This document shows, piece by piece, positions 10,434-20,145 of a DNA stretch of 64,000 bases. The DNA is from CAWGMT01 sp963823675 (GTDB lineage: Bacteria; Planctomycetota; Planctomycetia; Isosphaerales; Isosphaeraceae). Position numbers and translations under genes: made by a program. Where the stretch lies: the NCBI GenBank assembly GCA_963823675.1, contig CAWGMT010000012.1, forward strand, positions 682,001 to 746,000. The letters are read 5' to 3'. Below the pieces are notes generated by a model that was given only the letters and a program-made list of their open reading frames with translations, was not told where the DNA came from and made no database searches. How positions within the stretch are numbered: position 1 is the first letter of the stretch; every line of letters begins with the position of its first letter.

Positions 10434-10778
10434 GGGCGGCACCGGGCTGGTGAAAAGTTGATCTTGCTCGAGCTCCGCGATCATCCTCATGTTGGTTGCG
10501 CCGTTTCTTCCCTGCTTGCGAACGGGGAGTGGACACGGGCGCCTCGGAGCGATCGGGACATTACAGCGAACCGGTCTTATTGTACCAGTCGAGTCGCGCC
10601 CAATCACGATCGAAAAACCCGATCCAGCGGGCCCGTCCATGGGCTCGACTCGCGCACCGCGTCCCGGGCGGCGCCCACTTGCGGCGATGAGATTCTTGTC
10701 TCCTTACAAATCCCCGGTTAACTTGAAGACTGCGTTCCGATCAATCCCGGTCTGTTCAGGAAAGTGAGGGCCACACCG
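10434..10778. other. Divergent intergenic region
   Basis: About 345 bases between the divergently transcribed metallopeptidase and DUF1080 genes. Both promoters should lie here. No convincing -35/-10 pair, RNA or open frame is recognised. Confidence 0.35.
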
Positions 10779-11450
10779 ATGCGATCGCTTTTGGCCGCCT
10801 CTCTTCTCTCCATTTCCCTGGTCGCCGGCGTAAGCGCCCAGGACAAGCCCACGACTGACTCGCCGGCGGCGTGGCGGGCGATCTTCGACGGCAAGAGTCT
10901 CGATGGTTGGGAGCACGTTGGTCCGGGCAAAATGGTCTTGAAGGATGGCCTGCTGCAAACAGAAGGCGGGATGGGCCTCTTGTGGTACACCAAGGAGAAG
11001 CTGGGCAACTGCGTGATTCGCGTCGTTTACAAGACCACGAGCCCAGCATCCAATTCGGGCGTCTTCATCCGGATCGCCGAGCGGCCCAAGGACGAATGGT
11101 ATGCCGTCCACCATGGTTACGAGGTGCAGATCTGCGACGTGCAGGACGAATATCATGGTACCGGCTCGCTGTACTCGTTATCGAAAAGCAAGGCCCGTCC
11201 AGCCAAGCCGGCCGGAGAATGGAACACCATGGAGATCACCCTCAAGGGTCAGCGCGTGCTGGTTTCGGTCAATGGAGTTCTCGTGACCGACTTCGACTCC
11301 GAAAGCTCGGACGTGCCCAAGAGGACCAAGAGCTTCGAGCCCGAGCGAGGGCCCCGGCCCGAGGCAGGTTACTTCGGCTTGCAAAACCACGACGATACCT
11401 CGCGCGAGGCGCACGTGATCTTCAAGGAGGTCAGCGTCCGCGCTCTCTGA
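10779..11450 (+). CDS. DUF1080 / 3-keto-disaccharide hydrolase family exported protein
   Basis: A secreted lectin-like jelly-roll protein of the DUF1080 (3-keto-disaccharide hydrolase) family. ATG 10779 is preceded by a GAGG site and begins a clear signal peptide (RSLLAASLLSISLVAGVSAQ). Family blocks are visible: WRAIFDGKSLDGWE, LLWYTKEKLGNCVIRV, SNSGVFIRI, HHGYEVQICD, EWNTMEITLKG and GYFGLQNHD. Members cleave or bind oxidised glycosides. It lies upstream of a ROK sugar kinase on the same strand (about 150 bases apart), which fits carbohydrate use. Confidence 0.9.
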   Translation: MRSLLAASLLSISLVAGVSAQDKPTTDSPAAWRAIFDGKSLDGWEHVGPGKMVLKDGLLQTEGGMGLLWYTKEKLGNCVIRVVYKTTSPASNSGVFIRIAERPKDEWYAVHHGYEVQICDVQDEYHGTGSLYSLSKSKARPAKPAGEWNTMEITLKGQRVLVSVNGVLVTDFDSESSDVPKRTKSFEPERGPRPEAGYFGLQNHDDTSREAHVIFKEVSVRAL

Positions 11451-11603
11451 GGAATCGGCCGGGGATGAAGTCGCTGTATCCACCCCCGCGGGGGCCGGAA
11501 CTCAGCCGATTGACCACGCCGCCGCCAAAGCGTAGATTTGACTTTTCCTCGCCCTGCGATCTTCCCAAGAGCCGGGGCGATTCAGTTTGATAGGTGCCGC
11601 TCG

Positions 11604-12596
11604 ATGAATGCCGCGTACCGTTCCGCCCCCGTGTATCTCGGGATCGATCTTGGCGGCACCAACATCAAGAGCGGCGTGGTCGATGGCGACGGTCGCTCGC
11701 TGTCGTCGATCAGCGTCGAGACCGAAGCCGATCACGGCCCTGAAGTCGGACTGGAAAGGCTCGCCGAAGCGGGAAATCGGGCCGTGGAGGCGAGCGGGCT
11801 TTCCTGGGACCGGATCGCGGCCGTCGGGCTCGGCTCGCCCGGCACGATGGACATCGAGAAGGGGCTGCTGCTGGAGCCTCCCAACCTCCACGGCTGGAAC
11901 AACCTGCCGATCCGCCGGCTGCTCTCCGACCGGCTCAAGAAACCGACCGTGCTTCAGAACGACGCCAATGCCGCGGCCTATGGGGAATACTGGGTGGGTG
12001 CAGGCAAAGGCGCGCGCAGCCTTGCGTTGTTCACCCTCGGCACGGGCATCGGCTGCGGTATCGTGGTCGATGGCTTGATCATCGAGGGATGTCATAGCCA
12101 TGGGGCCGAATGCGGCCACATCATTATCCAGATGGAGAATGGCCGCCAGTGCTCTTGCGGCGCTTACGGCCACCTCGAAGCCTACGCTTCGGCAACCGCA
12201 CTGGTGAAACGGGCGTGGGAAGCACTCCAGGTTGAGGATTCTCCGAGCTTGCTCCGACAGATTGACCCGCACGAGCTCAGCAGCCGGGCGATCGGCAAGG
12301 CCGCGGAGGCCGGGGATCACCTGGCGCGCCGACTGATGCGGGAGACAGCTCACTACCTGGCGGTCGGGGCCGTCTGTGTGATGCACACGATCGACCCTGA
12401 GCTCGTGCTCTTCGGCGGCGGAATGATCGCGGCCGGCCAAGCCTTTCTCGAGGACATCCGGCACGACATCCGTGCCATGGCGTTCCCGGTTCCCGCGGCT
12501 CGCACCAGAATCGAATATGCCCGGCTCGGCGGCGACGCTGGTTTTATCGGGGCCGCAGCCTGCGCGTTAAGAGCTTATGGTCCCAGGTCATCGTGA
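11604..12596 (+). CDS. ROK-family sugar kinase (glucokinase-like)
   Basis: A 330-residue ROK kinase. From ATG 11604 it shows the phosphate-binding loop GIDLGGTNIKSGVVD, LGSPGTMD, the sugar-binding LQNDANAAAYGE (catalytic Asp), TLGTGIGCGIV and the zinc/ROK signature HGAECGHI ... CSCGAYGHLE. The last Cys of the usual CxCGxxGC is His here. The C-terminal FGGGMI block is present. It phosphorylates hexoses with ATP; glucose is the default guess, not proven. Its 3' end overlaps the convergent transposase by nine bases. Confidence 0.9.
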   Translation: MNAAYRSAPVYLGIDLGGTNIKSGVVDGDGRSLSSISVETEADHGPEVGLERLAEAGNRAVEASGLSWDRIAAVGLGSPGTMDIEKGLLLEPPNLHGWNNLPIRRLLSDRLKKPTVLQNDANAAAYGEYWVGAGKGARSLALFTLGTGIGCGIVVDGLIIEGCHSHGAECGHIIIQMENGRQCSCGAYGHLEAYASATALVKRAWEALQVEDSPSLLRQIDPHELSSRAIGKAAEAGDHLARRLMRETAHYLAVGAVCVMHTIDPELVLFGGGMIAAGQAFLEDIRHDIRAMAFPVPAARTRIEYARLGGDAGFIGAAACALRAYGPRSS

Positions 12597-13250
12597 AATT
12601 CGCGGTCGTCCTCGCGGCCGGATGGTCGATTCCAATCCCAGCCGCTTGACGGTCTTTGCCACCCAGGCGCTCGTGCCCAGAGGCGTTCCGCGCACCACGC
12701 TGCGACGGATCAGCTCGAGCTCGGCCGCCGGAATCGACGTGTTGAGCTTCTGGGCCCAGTTCCGCCCGCGCTCGACCGGACCAGGGTGGGGTTCCAGCAA
12801 AGTGGGCCGGCCCGACCAGTAGCCCGCGCTCGACCACCGCCATTCGGCAGCGCGCTTGGCCAGGTTGGCCCGCACGGGATTGCTTTCCACGTAGCGAAAA
12901 ACTGCTAACAAATGCTCATCCGTCTGAATCGGAAAGGCCTTGAACCGCCCCATCCAGACATGTCCGCTGCCGCCATGATCGCGGTGATAGCGCCGCACAT
13001 GGGCCGTCAGCAACCATTGCATCCAGCGGCTCAGATCGCCGTCATTCCGTGGCCAGAGCACCAGGTGGAAATGCGACGGCATGATGCAGTAAGCGAGCAC
13101 GCGCATGGGCAACCGCTCGCAACCTTCCACTGCCGTGGCGAGAAAGGCGTCACTGTCGTCGGGTTCGTGGAAGACCTCGGCGCGGTTGTTGCCGCAGTTG
13201 TATACATGGTAGCACATGCCGCCGACCGAGGCGCGAGCAGCGCGTGGCAT
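12588..13250 (-). mobile_element. REP-associated tyrosine transposase (RAYT, Y1_Tnp)
   Basis: A 220-residue single-domain HUH transposase related to IS200/IS605 TnpA. It shows CYHVYNCGNNRAEVF, the metal-binding HFHLVLWP (HUH), HVWMGRFKAFPI and FRYVESNPVRANL, the helix carrying the catalytic Tyr. RAYTs act on short palindromic REP sequences and are usually single-copy and not IS-flanked. The gene appears intact from ATG 13250, and no insertion-sequence ends were recognised around it. Window-wide palindromic repeats are plausible substrates. Confidence 0.85.
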
Positions 13251-13417
13251 GAGTGTTATGTTGTCACATCGGTGGCGTCAAGTCAAGCAAATAAGTCGTC
13301 TGTCCCGATTTGGCGCACAATTTGGCCATCGCTATCATCATCGCGGCGCGCCGATTCCGGGTGCGCCGTCAGATGAGGACGCCAGGCCGGCGACGTGACG
13401 CCACGAGAAAACAGTGT

Positions 13418-13891
13418 TCAACTGGCTCGATCCGGGATAGCAAAGCTCAAATGGTGGGCGCAATGAACACAGTGCAGCCGTTCCCAGTCGGCGTGGGAGA
13501 GTCTGACACCCAAGGGATGCGCGGCCAGCGGACCTTGATGAGCAGCGAAGACGCGCACCGCGGCTCGGAGCGCCTCGGCTTCGGCGCGATCGTCGAGCCC
13601 CGGCCTGGGGCGGAACGCTTCCGGCAACTGGACGCCTTCGCGCATCGTACCGTGCTTGAGAATGCCCCGGATGATCCAGGGCCCGATCGTTTTCCGCAGG
13701 AGCCAGGGTGCTTGGCCCGGAAAGCCCTCGACGCTCCCGGCGATCGATTGCGTCAGATGGCGGCACATCTGGGCCAGAGACCAGTTTCCCACGGACTTGT
13801 ATCCGCCGAGCAAACGGTCGATCTCGGGCATCACCTGGTCGAGCGAGGAGAATGTCAGCGCTCGCCGCGCGGGGTTCGTTGTGGATTTCAA
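13418..13891 (-). CDS. DUF1569 (DinB-like) protein
   Basis: A 157-residue protein with the DUF1569 pattern: FSSLDQVMPEIDRLL, the WSLAQMCRHLTQSI helix (metal-ligand His in DinB-like four-helix bundles), LPEAFRPRPGL and a C-terminal HADWERLHCVHCAHHLSF with further His residues. Function is unknown; related DinB folds bind metal or thiol cofactors. It lies 33 bases downstream of recJ on the same strand and is probably co-transcribed. Confidence 0.85.
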   Translation of the reverse strand: MKSTTNPARRALTFSSLDQVMPEIDRLLGGYKSVGNWSLAQMCRHLTQSIAGSVEGFPGQAPWLLRKTIGPWIIRGILKHGTMREGVQLPEAFRPRPGLDDRAEAEALRAAVRVFAAHQGPLAAHPLGVRLSHADWERLHCVHCAHHLSFAIPDRAS

Positions 13892-13924
13892 GGCAGGCTC
13901 CCTGATCGGAAGAAGATGGCAACT

Positions 13925-15665
13925 CTACTTTTGATCGATCGTGAAATCCTTGACCTCGAGCTGGACTTCCCGCCGGTGGTTCCACTCGTTGATCGACGGC
14001 TGAAAGACGACCGAGCACCGCGTGCCCGGGAGAAGGTCCCGGCCTTTCTCGGCCAGATTCCAGGCGATCGCCTTGAGCGAGATTTCACCCTGTTGCAACC
14101 GGAGCTGGAGGTGCTTCTTCGTCTCCCCCACCGGCCGAGGCTGGCCGACGACCGCGAGATCGGTTGCCACCAGAACGGGCCTGGGGTTGCCGATTCCGTG
14201 GGGCTCGAGCCGCTCGACCTCCTCGACCACGCCCAGGCTCAGGACCCCGAGCGGCACCTCGGCGTCGATCGTCACCACGCGCTCGAAGTTGCTCGGATGT
14301 CAGCGTTCGCCGGCAGCGCTCCTCGAACCGACGTGCGAAGGAGGGCAGCCGGTCTTCGGTCAGCTTCAGTCCGGCAGCCGCCGCGTGGCCGCCGAAGCCG
14401 ATCAGCTCCTCCGAGCATTCCTGGATCGCCTGGTACAGGTCGAAGCCAGCGATCGACCGTGCAGAGCCCTGGGCGACGGGACCATCCAGCGATATCACGA
14501 TTGCCGGGCAGTGATAGGTCTCGGCCAGCCGGCCAGCCACGATCCCGATGACGCCCGCGTGCCAGTCCTTGCGGGCCAGCACGATCGCGCAACGGTCCGC
14601 CGGCCCGCCGCCGGCACGGATCATCTCGTGCGCCTGGTCGAGAATCTTCCGTTCGATCTCCTGACGCCGGGCATTGCAGAGATCGAGCTGGACGGCGATT
14701 TCTCGCGCACGGTCCGGGTCGTCGGTCGTCAGCATCTCGACGGCGATCATCGCTTGCTCGAGCCGGCCGGCCGCGTTGATCCGGGGGGCAAGCCCGAAGC
14801 CGACAGTTCCCGTGGACAGTCGTTTCCTGTCCAGGCAGCCGCTGACCTCCATGAGCGCTTTCAGCCCGGCGCTCGGCTCGGCCAGGATGCCCGCCAGCCC
14901 ATGCCGCACCAGGATCCGATTCTCGTCGGAAAGAGGCACCATGTCGGCGATGGTCGCGAGGGCAACCAGGCCCAGCGAGCGGACCAAGAAGTCACGGAGC
15001 TGCGGCGAGGCGCGCTTGCCGTCGCCAAAGGTCTTGCATACCTGCCACGCCAGCTTGAATGCGACGGCCGCCCCGCACAGATCGGCATTGGGGTAGCGAC
15101 TGCCCGCGAGCCGAGGATGCACGATCTCGGCGGCGGCCGGCAGGCTAAGACCGATCGTGTGGTGGTCCGTGACGATCAGCTCGATCCCGAGCTCGACGGC
15201 CAGCGCCGCTTCGGCGACCGCGGATATCCCGCAATCAACCGTCACGACGAGCGCGGATGGGTGCTGGGCCGCCATACGCCGAAGTACCTCGGCATTGAGC
15301 CCGTAACCTTCTTCCACGCGATGGGGAATGTAGTATTCGACATCGCGGCCGCCCGCCAATCGCAGGCAAGACCACAAGACGCTCGTGCCGCAGACGCCGT
15401 CAACATCGTAATCACCGTAGACCACGATCTTGCGGCGGTCGCGGATCGCCTGCACGATCCGCTGTGCCGCGCCGATGGCTCCGGGCAAGAGCTCGGGGTC
15501 ATGCAGTGTTCCCAGCTTCGCGGACAGGAATGCCACGGCACGGACCGGGTCGTCGATCCCTCGATTGATGAGAAGCTGGGCAACCAGGGGCGAAATTCGC
15601 GCGCTACGGCTCAATCCGAGTATCCGGTCCGGTTCGTGGGGCTTGATTCGCCAGCGCGTATTCAT
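13925..15665 (-). CDS. recJ: Single-stranded-DNA-specific exonuclease RecJ, frame-broken near the C-terminus
   Basis: 5'-3' ssDNA exonuclease of recombination and mismatch repair. From ATG 15665: VVYGDYDVDGVCGTSVL (motif I), VVTVDCGISA, IVTDHHTIG (DHH), LATIADMVP, APRINAAGR, the DHHA1 part with HAGVIGIVAGRLAE and IGFGGHAAAAGL. Near 14275-14290 the frame changes and the OB-fold C-terminus continues in another frame (VTIDAEVPLGVL ... LEPHGIGNPRPVL ... FTIDQK) to TAG 13925. The local sequence fits loss of a CG dinucleotide from CTTCGCGAGCG. All catalytic motifs are intact, and recJ is rarely dispensable, so a sequence error is likely. Confidence 0.93.
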
Positions 15666-15727
15666 CGCGAACAAGTCCCTCCACCGTCCGCTCTTGTTGG
15701 GCTCGCCGGAATCGCGTCGCCTCGCGA

Positions 15728-16786
15728 TCAGAACCACTTCTTCCGTCGCGCGTAGATCCAGATGAAGCACGGAGAGATCGCCATGAACCCACACGACGCG
15801 ACGAAGAGCGCACGCCGCGGCATCGGCCCGGTCAAGACCAGCGACTCTCCAAAGAAGTTCATACCAAAAAAGCCTACCAGAAACGACATGGGCATGAACA
15901 TCACGGTGACGATCGTCAATGTCTTCATGATGTCGTTGGTGCGGTTGGAGACGACCGAAAGATAGGTCTCGAGCGTCCCTGAAATCAGGTCGCGCAGGCC
16001 CTCCGAAATATCATGAATACGCACGACATGATCGTACAGATCGCGAAAGTAAACCCGGTGCTTGGGCTGGACGGGCTTGTACGGGTCGCGGGCCAGGCGA
16101 TTCAAAACCTCACGCTGCGGCGCCAGGCTCTTATGAAGCTGGATTGCCGATCGCTTGACCCGAAAAATCCGCTGAAGTATCTTGGGACTCGCGTTGGCGA
16201 TCACCTCGTTCTGGATTTCGTCGACTCGATCGTCCATTTCCTCGATAGCGGCCAGTGACTGGTTGACGGCCAGCTCGAGAAAGCGAATCAGCAAATGGTC
16301 CGCGCCATGGCGCATCCGGTCCCGCGGGTCCCGCTCGATGTTGATCCGGTCTTGATCCAGGATCGTGAGCGGACCGGCATGGTAGGTGACGACATAATTC
16401 TGGCCGAGGAAGACGTCAAACTCCTGAAGGTAAAGCACGTCGGAATGGGGGTCGATCCTGGTAACATGAAAGACCAGATAAAGGTAACCATCCCAGTCGT
16501 CGACCTTGGGAACGTGGCTTTCTCGCAGTGCATCCTCGACCGAGAGCGGATGAAAATGGAAGACTCCGCAGAGCCAGTCTTCGACTGCGTGATCGGGCTG
16601 GCCCTCCGTGGGCCCCTGGATATCGACCCACACCAGTCCGCTCTGATCGCGAATGGCCTCTTCAACCCGGCTCACCGGCCAGTCGCTGTGCAGGTTGCCG
16701 CCTCCGTCGCGGAAGACCACGCGAATGACCGAGCTGCCGACTTCGATGGCGGGCACGGGCACGGACGCCGGAGGAAGCGGTGTCAT
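15728..16786 (-). CDS. corA: CorA-family magnesium/cobalt transporter
   Basis: A pentameric Mg2+ channel subunit of about 350 residues. The N-terminal cytoplasmic domain (VWVDIQGPTEG, HPLSVEDAL, YLYLVFHV) and the long stalk helix (RNTNDIMKTLT-like segment) precede the first membrane helix. The signature GMN appears in FLVGFFGMNFFGES, and a second helix ends in a basic tail RRKKWF. I choose ATG 16786 because upstream sequence is unlike the family. It lies 63 bases upstream of recJ on the same strand. Confidence 0.93.
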   Translation of the reverse strand: MTPLPPASVPVPAIEVGSSVIRVVFRDGGGNLHSDWPVSRVEEAIRDQSGLVWVDIQGPTEGQPDHAVEDWLCGVFHFHPLSVEDALRESHVPKVDDWDGYLYLVFHVTRIDPHSDVLYLQEFDVFLGQNYVVTYHAGPLTILDQDRINIERDPRDRMRHGADHLLIRFLELAVNQSLAAIEEMDDRVDEIQNEVIANASPKILQRIFRVKRSAIQLHKSLAPQREVLNRLARDPYKPVQPKHRVYFRDLYDHVVRIHDISEGLRDLISGTLETYLSVVSNRTNDIMKTLTIVTVMFMPMSFLVGFFGMNFFGESLVLTGPMPRRALFVASCGFMAISPCFIWIYARRKKWF

Positions 16787-16799
16787 GGCGTGCCTCTTT

Positions 16800-17267
16800 T
16801 CACCGCGCCGCGGCCGGCCGGGCGTCCCCGGTCCGTGCGGACAATGATGCCTGAAATTGAATGGTTTCGTCGAGAAGGTCGATTGCCAGTGGTTGGCGAT
16901 CCAGAAGGGAAGCCACGCGCCGGATCGGGGACGCGAAGCTACCGACGAAGCGGGCGATGGCGGGCGATTCAATCGGCGCGCTCACGATGCGGACGAGATT
17001 GACGCCGACCGCTACGCCCTTCGCCTGGAACGAACCGTCGGTATTCAGGCGGGCGGAGCGCAGCGTGCCGATCGTTCCATCGACCGGGATGAATTCGATC
17101 CACCCCCCGCCAACCGGGCGCCGGCCCTCGGTGACGACCCCGCTTAAGGCCGTCACCGGCATCCGCTCGGGCCCGACAACCTTGGCACAGCCCGCGGACC
17201 CAATCGCGTTCGCGAGCACGGACATCCCGACGAGCCAAACGACCGGCGTGCGTTTGTTGATAATCAT
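16800..17267 (-). CDS. Small lipoprotein with transthyretin-like domain
   Basis: A 155-residue putative lipoprotein. A hydrophobic N-terminus ends in a lipobox ANAIGSAGC (about residues 20-27), followed by a beta-rich region VTALSGVVTEGRRPVGGGWIEFIPVDG. This is the pattern of small planctomycete lipoproteins with a carboxypeptidase-regulatory-like fold. It ends 13 bases before corA on the same strand. Function unknown. Confidence 0.75.
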   Translation of the reverse strand: MIINKRTPVVWLVGMSVLANAIGSAGCAKVVGPERMPVTALSGVVTEGRRPVGGGWIEFIPVDGTIGTLRSARLNTDGSFQAKGVAVGVNLVRIVSAPIESPAIARFVGSFASPIRRVASLLDRQPLAIDLLDETIQFQASLSARTGDARPAAAR

Positions 17268-17358
17268 CGGTCGTTTTCACTGCGCCGGCGTCGCACCCTT
17301 GGCCTGTTGCAAGCTGCTTTTCAGGATCTGGGCAGTAATAAGTTACCGGAAGAGTCGC

Positions 17359-17400
17359 CTTTCGCGGAGCGAACGGCAACACTTATTGTAGCTCAGCGCC
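17359..17400. repeat. TTCGC-GGA-GCGAA dispersed hairpin
   Basis: Hairpin at 17361-17373 followed by ACACTTATTGTAGCTCAGCGCC. Close relatives occur at 54648-54666 and 60511-60546; the latter shares the tail (ACACTCATTGTTGCGCTGCGCC). It lies between two reverse-strand genes and could also act as a terminator or attenuator. Confidence 0.55.
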
Positions 17401-18963
17401 TTAGCCTGGTAGCCCCGCTGCGGCTGTGTCACCGACGGGAAACTCGGGCCCTCCCTGCACCAGGCTGCGATTCCGCGGCGGGTTCTTGCTCAGAAACTCC
17501 TTGAGAGCGGTGACTTTGACGGCGAGGTCCTTCTGGCGATCCGGCACCTGGCGGCTGGGCGAAAGAAGCAAATCGCTCGACGCCTTGACGACTGGTTTTA
17601 CCAGGTCGAAGACCTTGGAGACGTAGTCGGCGGCCTCGCCGTTGGCCATGTGAACCAGACCTGAGTCACGCATTCCCGTCACTCCGTCGAAGGCTTCGAA
17701 AACCGGCCCGGCCAGGAGCACCGTGAGATAGCGCGATTTAAGGGGATTGTTCTTGAAGTTCGAGCCAATCTGGGTCCCGAGGGCCGCCGCGAGCGTACCG
17801 GCGCTATGCGCGATCAATGGATAGTTGTAGCCGCGGACCGCGGAACCGATTTCCATCAACCCCAAGGCCCGTGCAGCCTCCGATCGGACCTCCGGCTTCG
17901 CCTGGTAATCGGTGAGCAGCCGCATCGCCGCACTGGCCATCTCCGCTTCTTTGGGTGCGTTGACCCGGTAGCCTTGGCGCATCGCCCCGAGAGCTTCGAG
18001 AGCGCGAAGCTGAGCCGGCCACGGAATATCGTCCTCGTTCTTGAGAAAGTCGGCGATCACCTTGCCCGCGTCGATCCGATTCGAGGCAGGCAGCCGATGC
18101 CCTTCCTCCACGATGTTGGCAATTCCTTCCATGGCCCAGAGCTTCACCCAGATCGTCTGCTTGTCGTCCTTGATCTGGTCTATGAAGAGCTGAAGGGCGT
18201 CGGGATTGGCTGACTGGCCAAGGATAATGGCCGCCTGGATCCGAGGGATCAGATGATTCTTGAGCAGCGGGCGAAGCTTCAGGAGCAACACCCGGTTGTA
18301 GGCGGAGAGAAACGCCAGGTTCTTGGCGGCCTTGGCCGCGAAGAGCGGCTCGAGGAGCGCGGAGGAAGCCTCCTGGATGGCCTTGGACGTGGCGGCGTTG
18401 GGATTCTGCCCCGCGGCCGGTTCAATGAGAGCCTGGATATTCGCGTGGTCGGTCAACTTGGCCGCCATCGCATCGACAACGCGATTGATCAAACCCGACT
18501 CGACATTGACGTTCACATTCTGGGCCATCTCCTGGAGAGCGTTGATGTCCTCCTGTGTGACCGCACGAGCGTTCACAGCCGGGTATTTTTGAACATCCGC
18601 CAGCTTCTCGGCCCGTGGGTCGCGGAAGATCTCGATCGGGGCGACCTTCGTCGACTTGCTCGGGTCGGCCGGGTTTCCGCCGGCCGCCACCGGCGCCGCA
18701 GCCCCCTTGCCCTGTTCGGTATTGCCCGACTCCGGCTTGGCCGGCTCCTTCTTGGACTCACCGGCTTTCGAGGACGCGCTCGCACCGGCCTGTCCCGACT
18801 TCGACTTCGTCGTCCCTTCATCCTGGGCCCAGACCGAACTCGCCAGTGAGACCAGCAGAACCATCGTCCCGCTTAACGACCAAACCGTACCAGTCGGGCC
18901 CCCGGGGGAGCCCCATCTCCCACTCGGGAAACGCAACGTGAGCATATCCGGGAACCTCGTCAA
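17401..18963 (-). CDS. Exported HEAT-like repeat protein
   Basis: A 520-residue protein with a signal peptide (GTMVLLVSLASSVWAQ), a low-complexity Lys/Ser/Gly/Ala linker, and an alpha-helical body of HEAT-like units. Examples are NRVLLLKLRPLLKNHLIPRI, VKLWAMEGIANIVEEG, LRALEALGAMRQG and SEAARALGLMEIG. It is probably a periplasmic or paryphoplasmic scaffold. ATG 18963 or ATG 18945 could be the start. No enzyme motif is visible. Confidence 0.8.
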   Translation of the reverse strand: MTRFPDMLTLRFPSGRWGSPGGPTGTVWSLSGTMVLLVSLASSVWAQDEGTTKSKSGQAGASASSKAGESKKEPAKPESGNTEQGKGAAAPVAAGGNPADPSKSTKVAPIEIFRDPRAEKLADVQKYPAVNARAVTQEDINALQEMAQNVNVNVESGLINRVVDAMAAKLTDHANIQALIEPAAGQNPNAATSKAIQEASSALLEPLFAAKAAKNLAFLSAYNRVLLLKLRPLLKNHLIPRIQAAIILGQSANPDALQLFIDQIKDDKQTIWVKLWAMEGIANIVEEGHRLPASNRIDAGKVIADFLKNEDDIPWPAQLRALEALGAMRQGYRVNAPKEAEMASAAMRLLTDYQAKPEVRSEAARALGLMEIGSAVRGYNYPLIAHSAGTLAAALGTQIGSNFKNNPLKSRYLTVLLAGPVFEAFDGVTGMRDSGLVHMANGEAADYVSKVFDLVKPVVKASSDLLLSPSRQVPDRQKDLAVKVTALKEFLSKNPPRNRSLVQGGPEFPVGDTAAAGLPG

Positions 18964-19300
18964 AAGTCTTTGCGCACCACTGTATTAGGCTAACCCGCTC
19001 GGGATGGTCTGTCAAGTTCGCCACGACCACGCCTTGCCCACGTACCAACGGACATTCGGCATAGCCGCTCCAGTCCATCCCAGCGAGCCGCGCTCTCCCT
19101 GGCGAAGGCCGACCGACTCTTTCGCTCTCCGAACCGGCCCTACCAACCAAGTCTGCTCATTGGACGCTGATCACGCGGCTTTCGTTCCCTGCGCCCGTTG
19201 GTTTCGGCGCGGAACTCGTTGAGGATACCTCAGTACGATCGTATAGTACATTGTCGCGATTCCGGGCCCGGCCAATCCGAGACGAGGAGTCAATGTTCGC

Positions 19301-20089
19301 ATGATCACGCGGCGCTATGTCTTCCCCGGTGTTCTCGAAATGAACTACCAGGCGCAACGCCGCATGGGGGTAAACGTCTATTTGATCGACGGCGGGACCG
19401 AGTTCGCGCTCATCGACGTGGGGTTCCTCGACGACCTCCAGGATGTGCTGGAACTGATTCGCAAGATGGATTTCAGTTTCGCCGCATGCAAGATGATCGT
19501 CGCGACTCACGCCGACGTCAACCACACCCAGGGGCTCACGCGAGCCCGTGAGATCCTCAAGACGCTGGTGGCGGCCCACCCCACGACCGTCGCCGCTCTC
19601 GAGGAGGGTGACGAGATTCTGACGTGCGCCGGATCGACGCCCAGGGAATCCGGATCCCGATGCCCCGCTGCAAAATCGACCTCACGATCAATGAGGGCGA
19701 CGCAATCAAGATCGGCGACAAGACCCTGGAGGTCTGGAGCACGCCGGGGCACGCACCCGGGCAGCTCGCCTTCCGCATGGGAAAGCTCCTTTTCTCGGGC
19801 GACAACATCTTCCGGGACGGCAGCGTTGGCTTCATCGACGCCCACCACGGCTCCAACCTGCCCGATTTCATCACCAGCTTGAAGCGCATCCGCGACTCGG
19901 ACGCCGAATTCCTTCTCCCCTCGCACGGACCGATCTTCCGGAAGAATAACGGCCTGATCGAAGCGACGATCGCTCGCCTCGAGTCTTACACGCATCTGGC
20001 CGACTTCGGAACCTGCGCGGTCGAACTGGCCGCTCATGGACCAGTGGGAAGAAGAGCTCGCTCGTGGTACACTCGATTTCCAGGGTTGA
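19301..20089 (+). CDS. Metallo-beta-lactamase-fold hydrolase, frame changed twice
   Basis: ATG 19301 follows GACGAGGAG. The first frame encodes NVYLIDGGTEFALIDVGF and VATHADVNHTQGL. Near 19620 it switches to RIDAQGIRIPMPRCKID ... VWSTPGHAPGQLAF, LLFSGDNIF and LLPSHGPIF. Near 20025 a second switch gives WPLMDQWEEELARGTLDFQG and TGA 20087-20089. The canonical HxHxDH is HADVNH here: the first and last His are kept, the middle His is Asp and the Asp is Asn. GD and later His ligands are present. A related planctomycete subfamily carries HADxDH, so metal binding may be atypical rather than absent. Substrate unknown. Confidence 0.7.
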
Positions 20090-20145
20090 ACTGGTGGACA
20101 GTGCTCGCGTATGAAATCCGTCGCATGGTCTCTGGGACTTGCTCG

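Noticed and set aside
13310..14551. 413-codon open frame on the forward strand
   Set aside because: Antisense to DUF1569 and the recJ C-terminus, with low-complexity Arg/Pro composition.
14022..15755. 577-codon open frame on the forward strand
   Set aside because: Antisense to recJ. High GC at third positions keeps the opposite strand open; all conserved motifs are on the reverse strand.
18818..19150. 110-codon reverse frame upstream of the HEAT-like gene
   Set aside because: It overlaps the signal-peptide region of the HEAT-like gene in another frame and matches no family I recognise.
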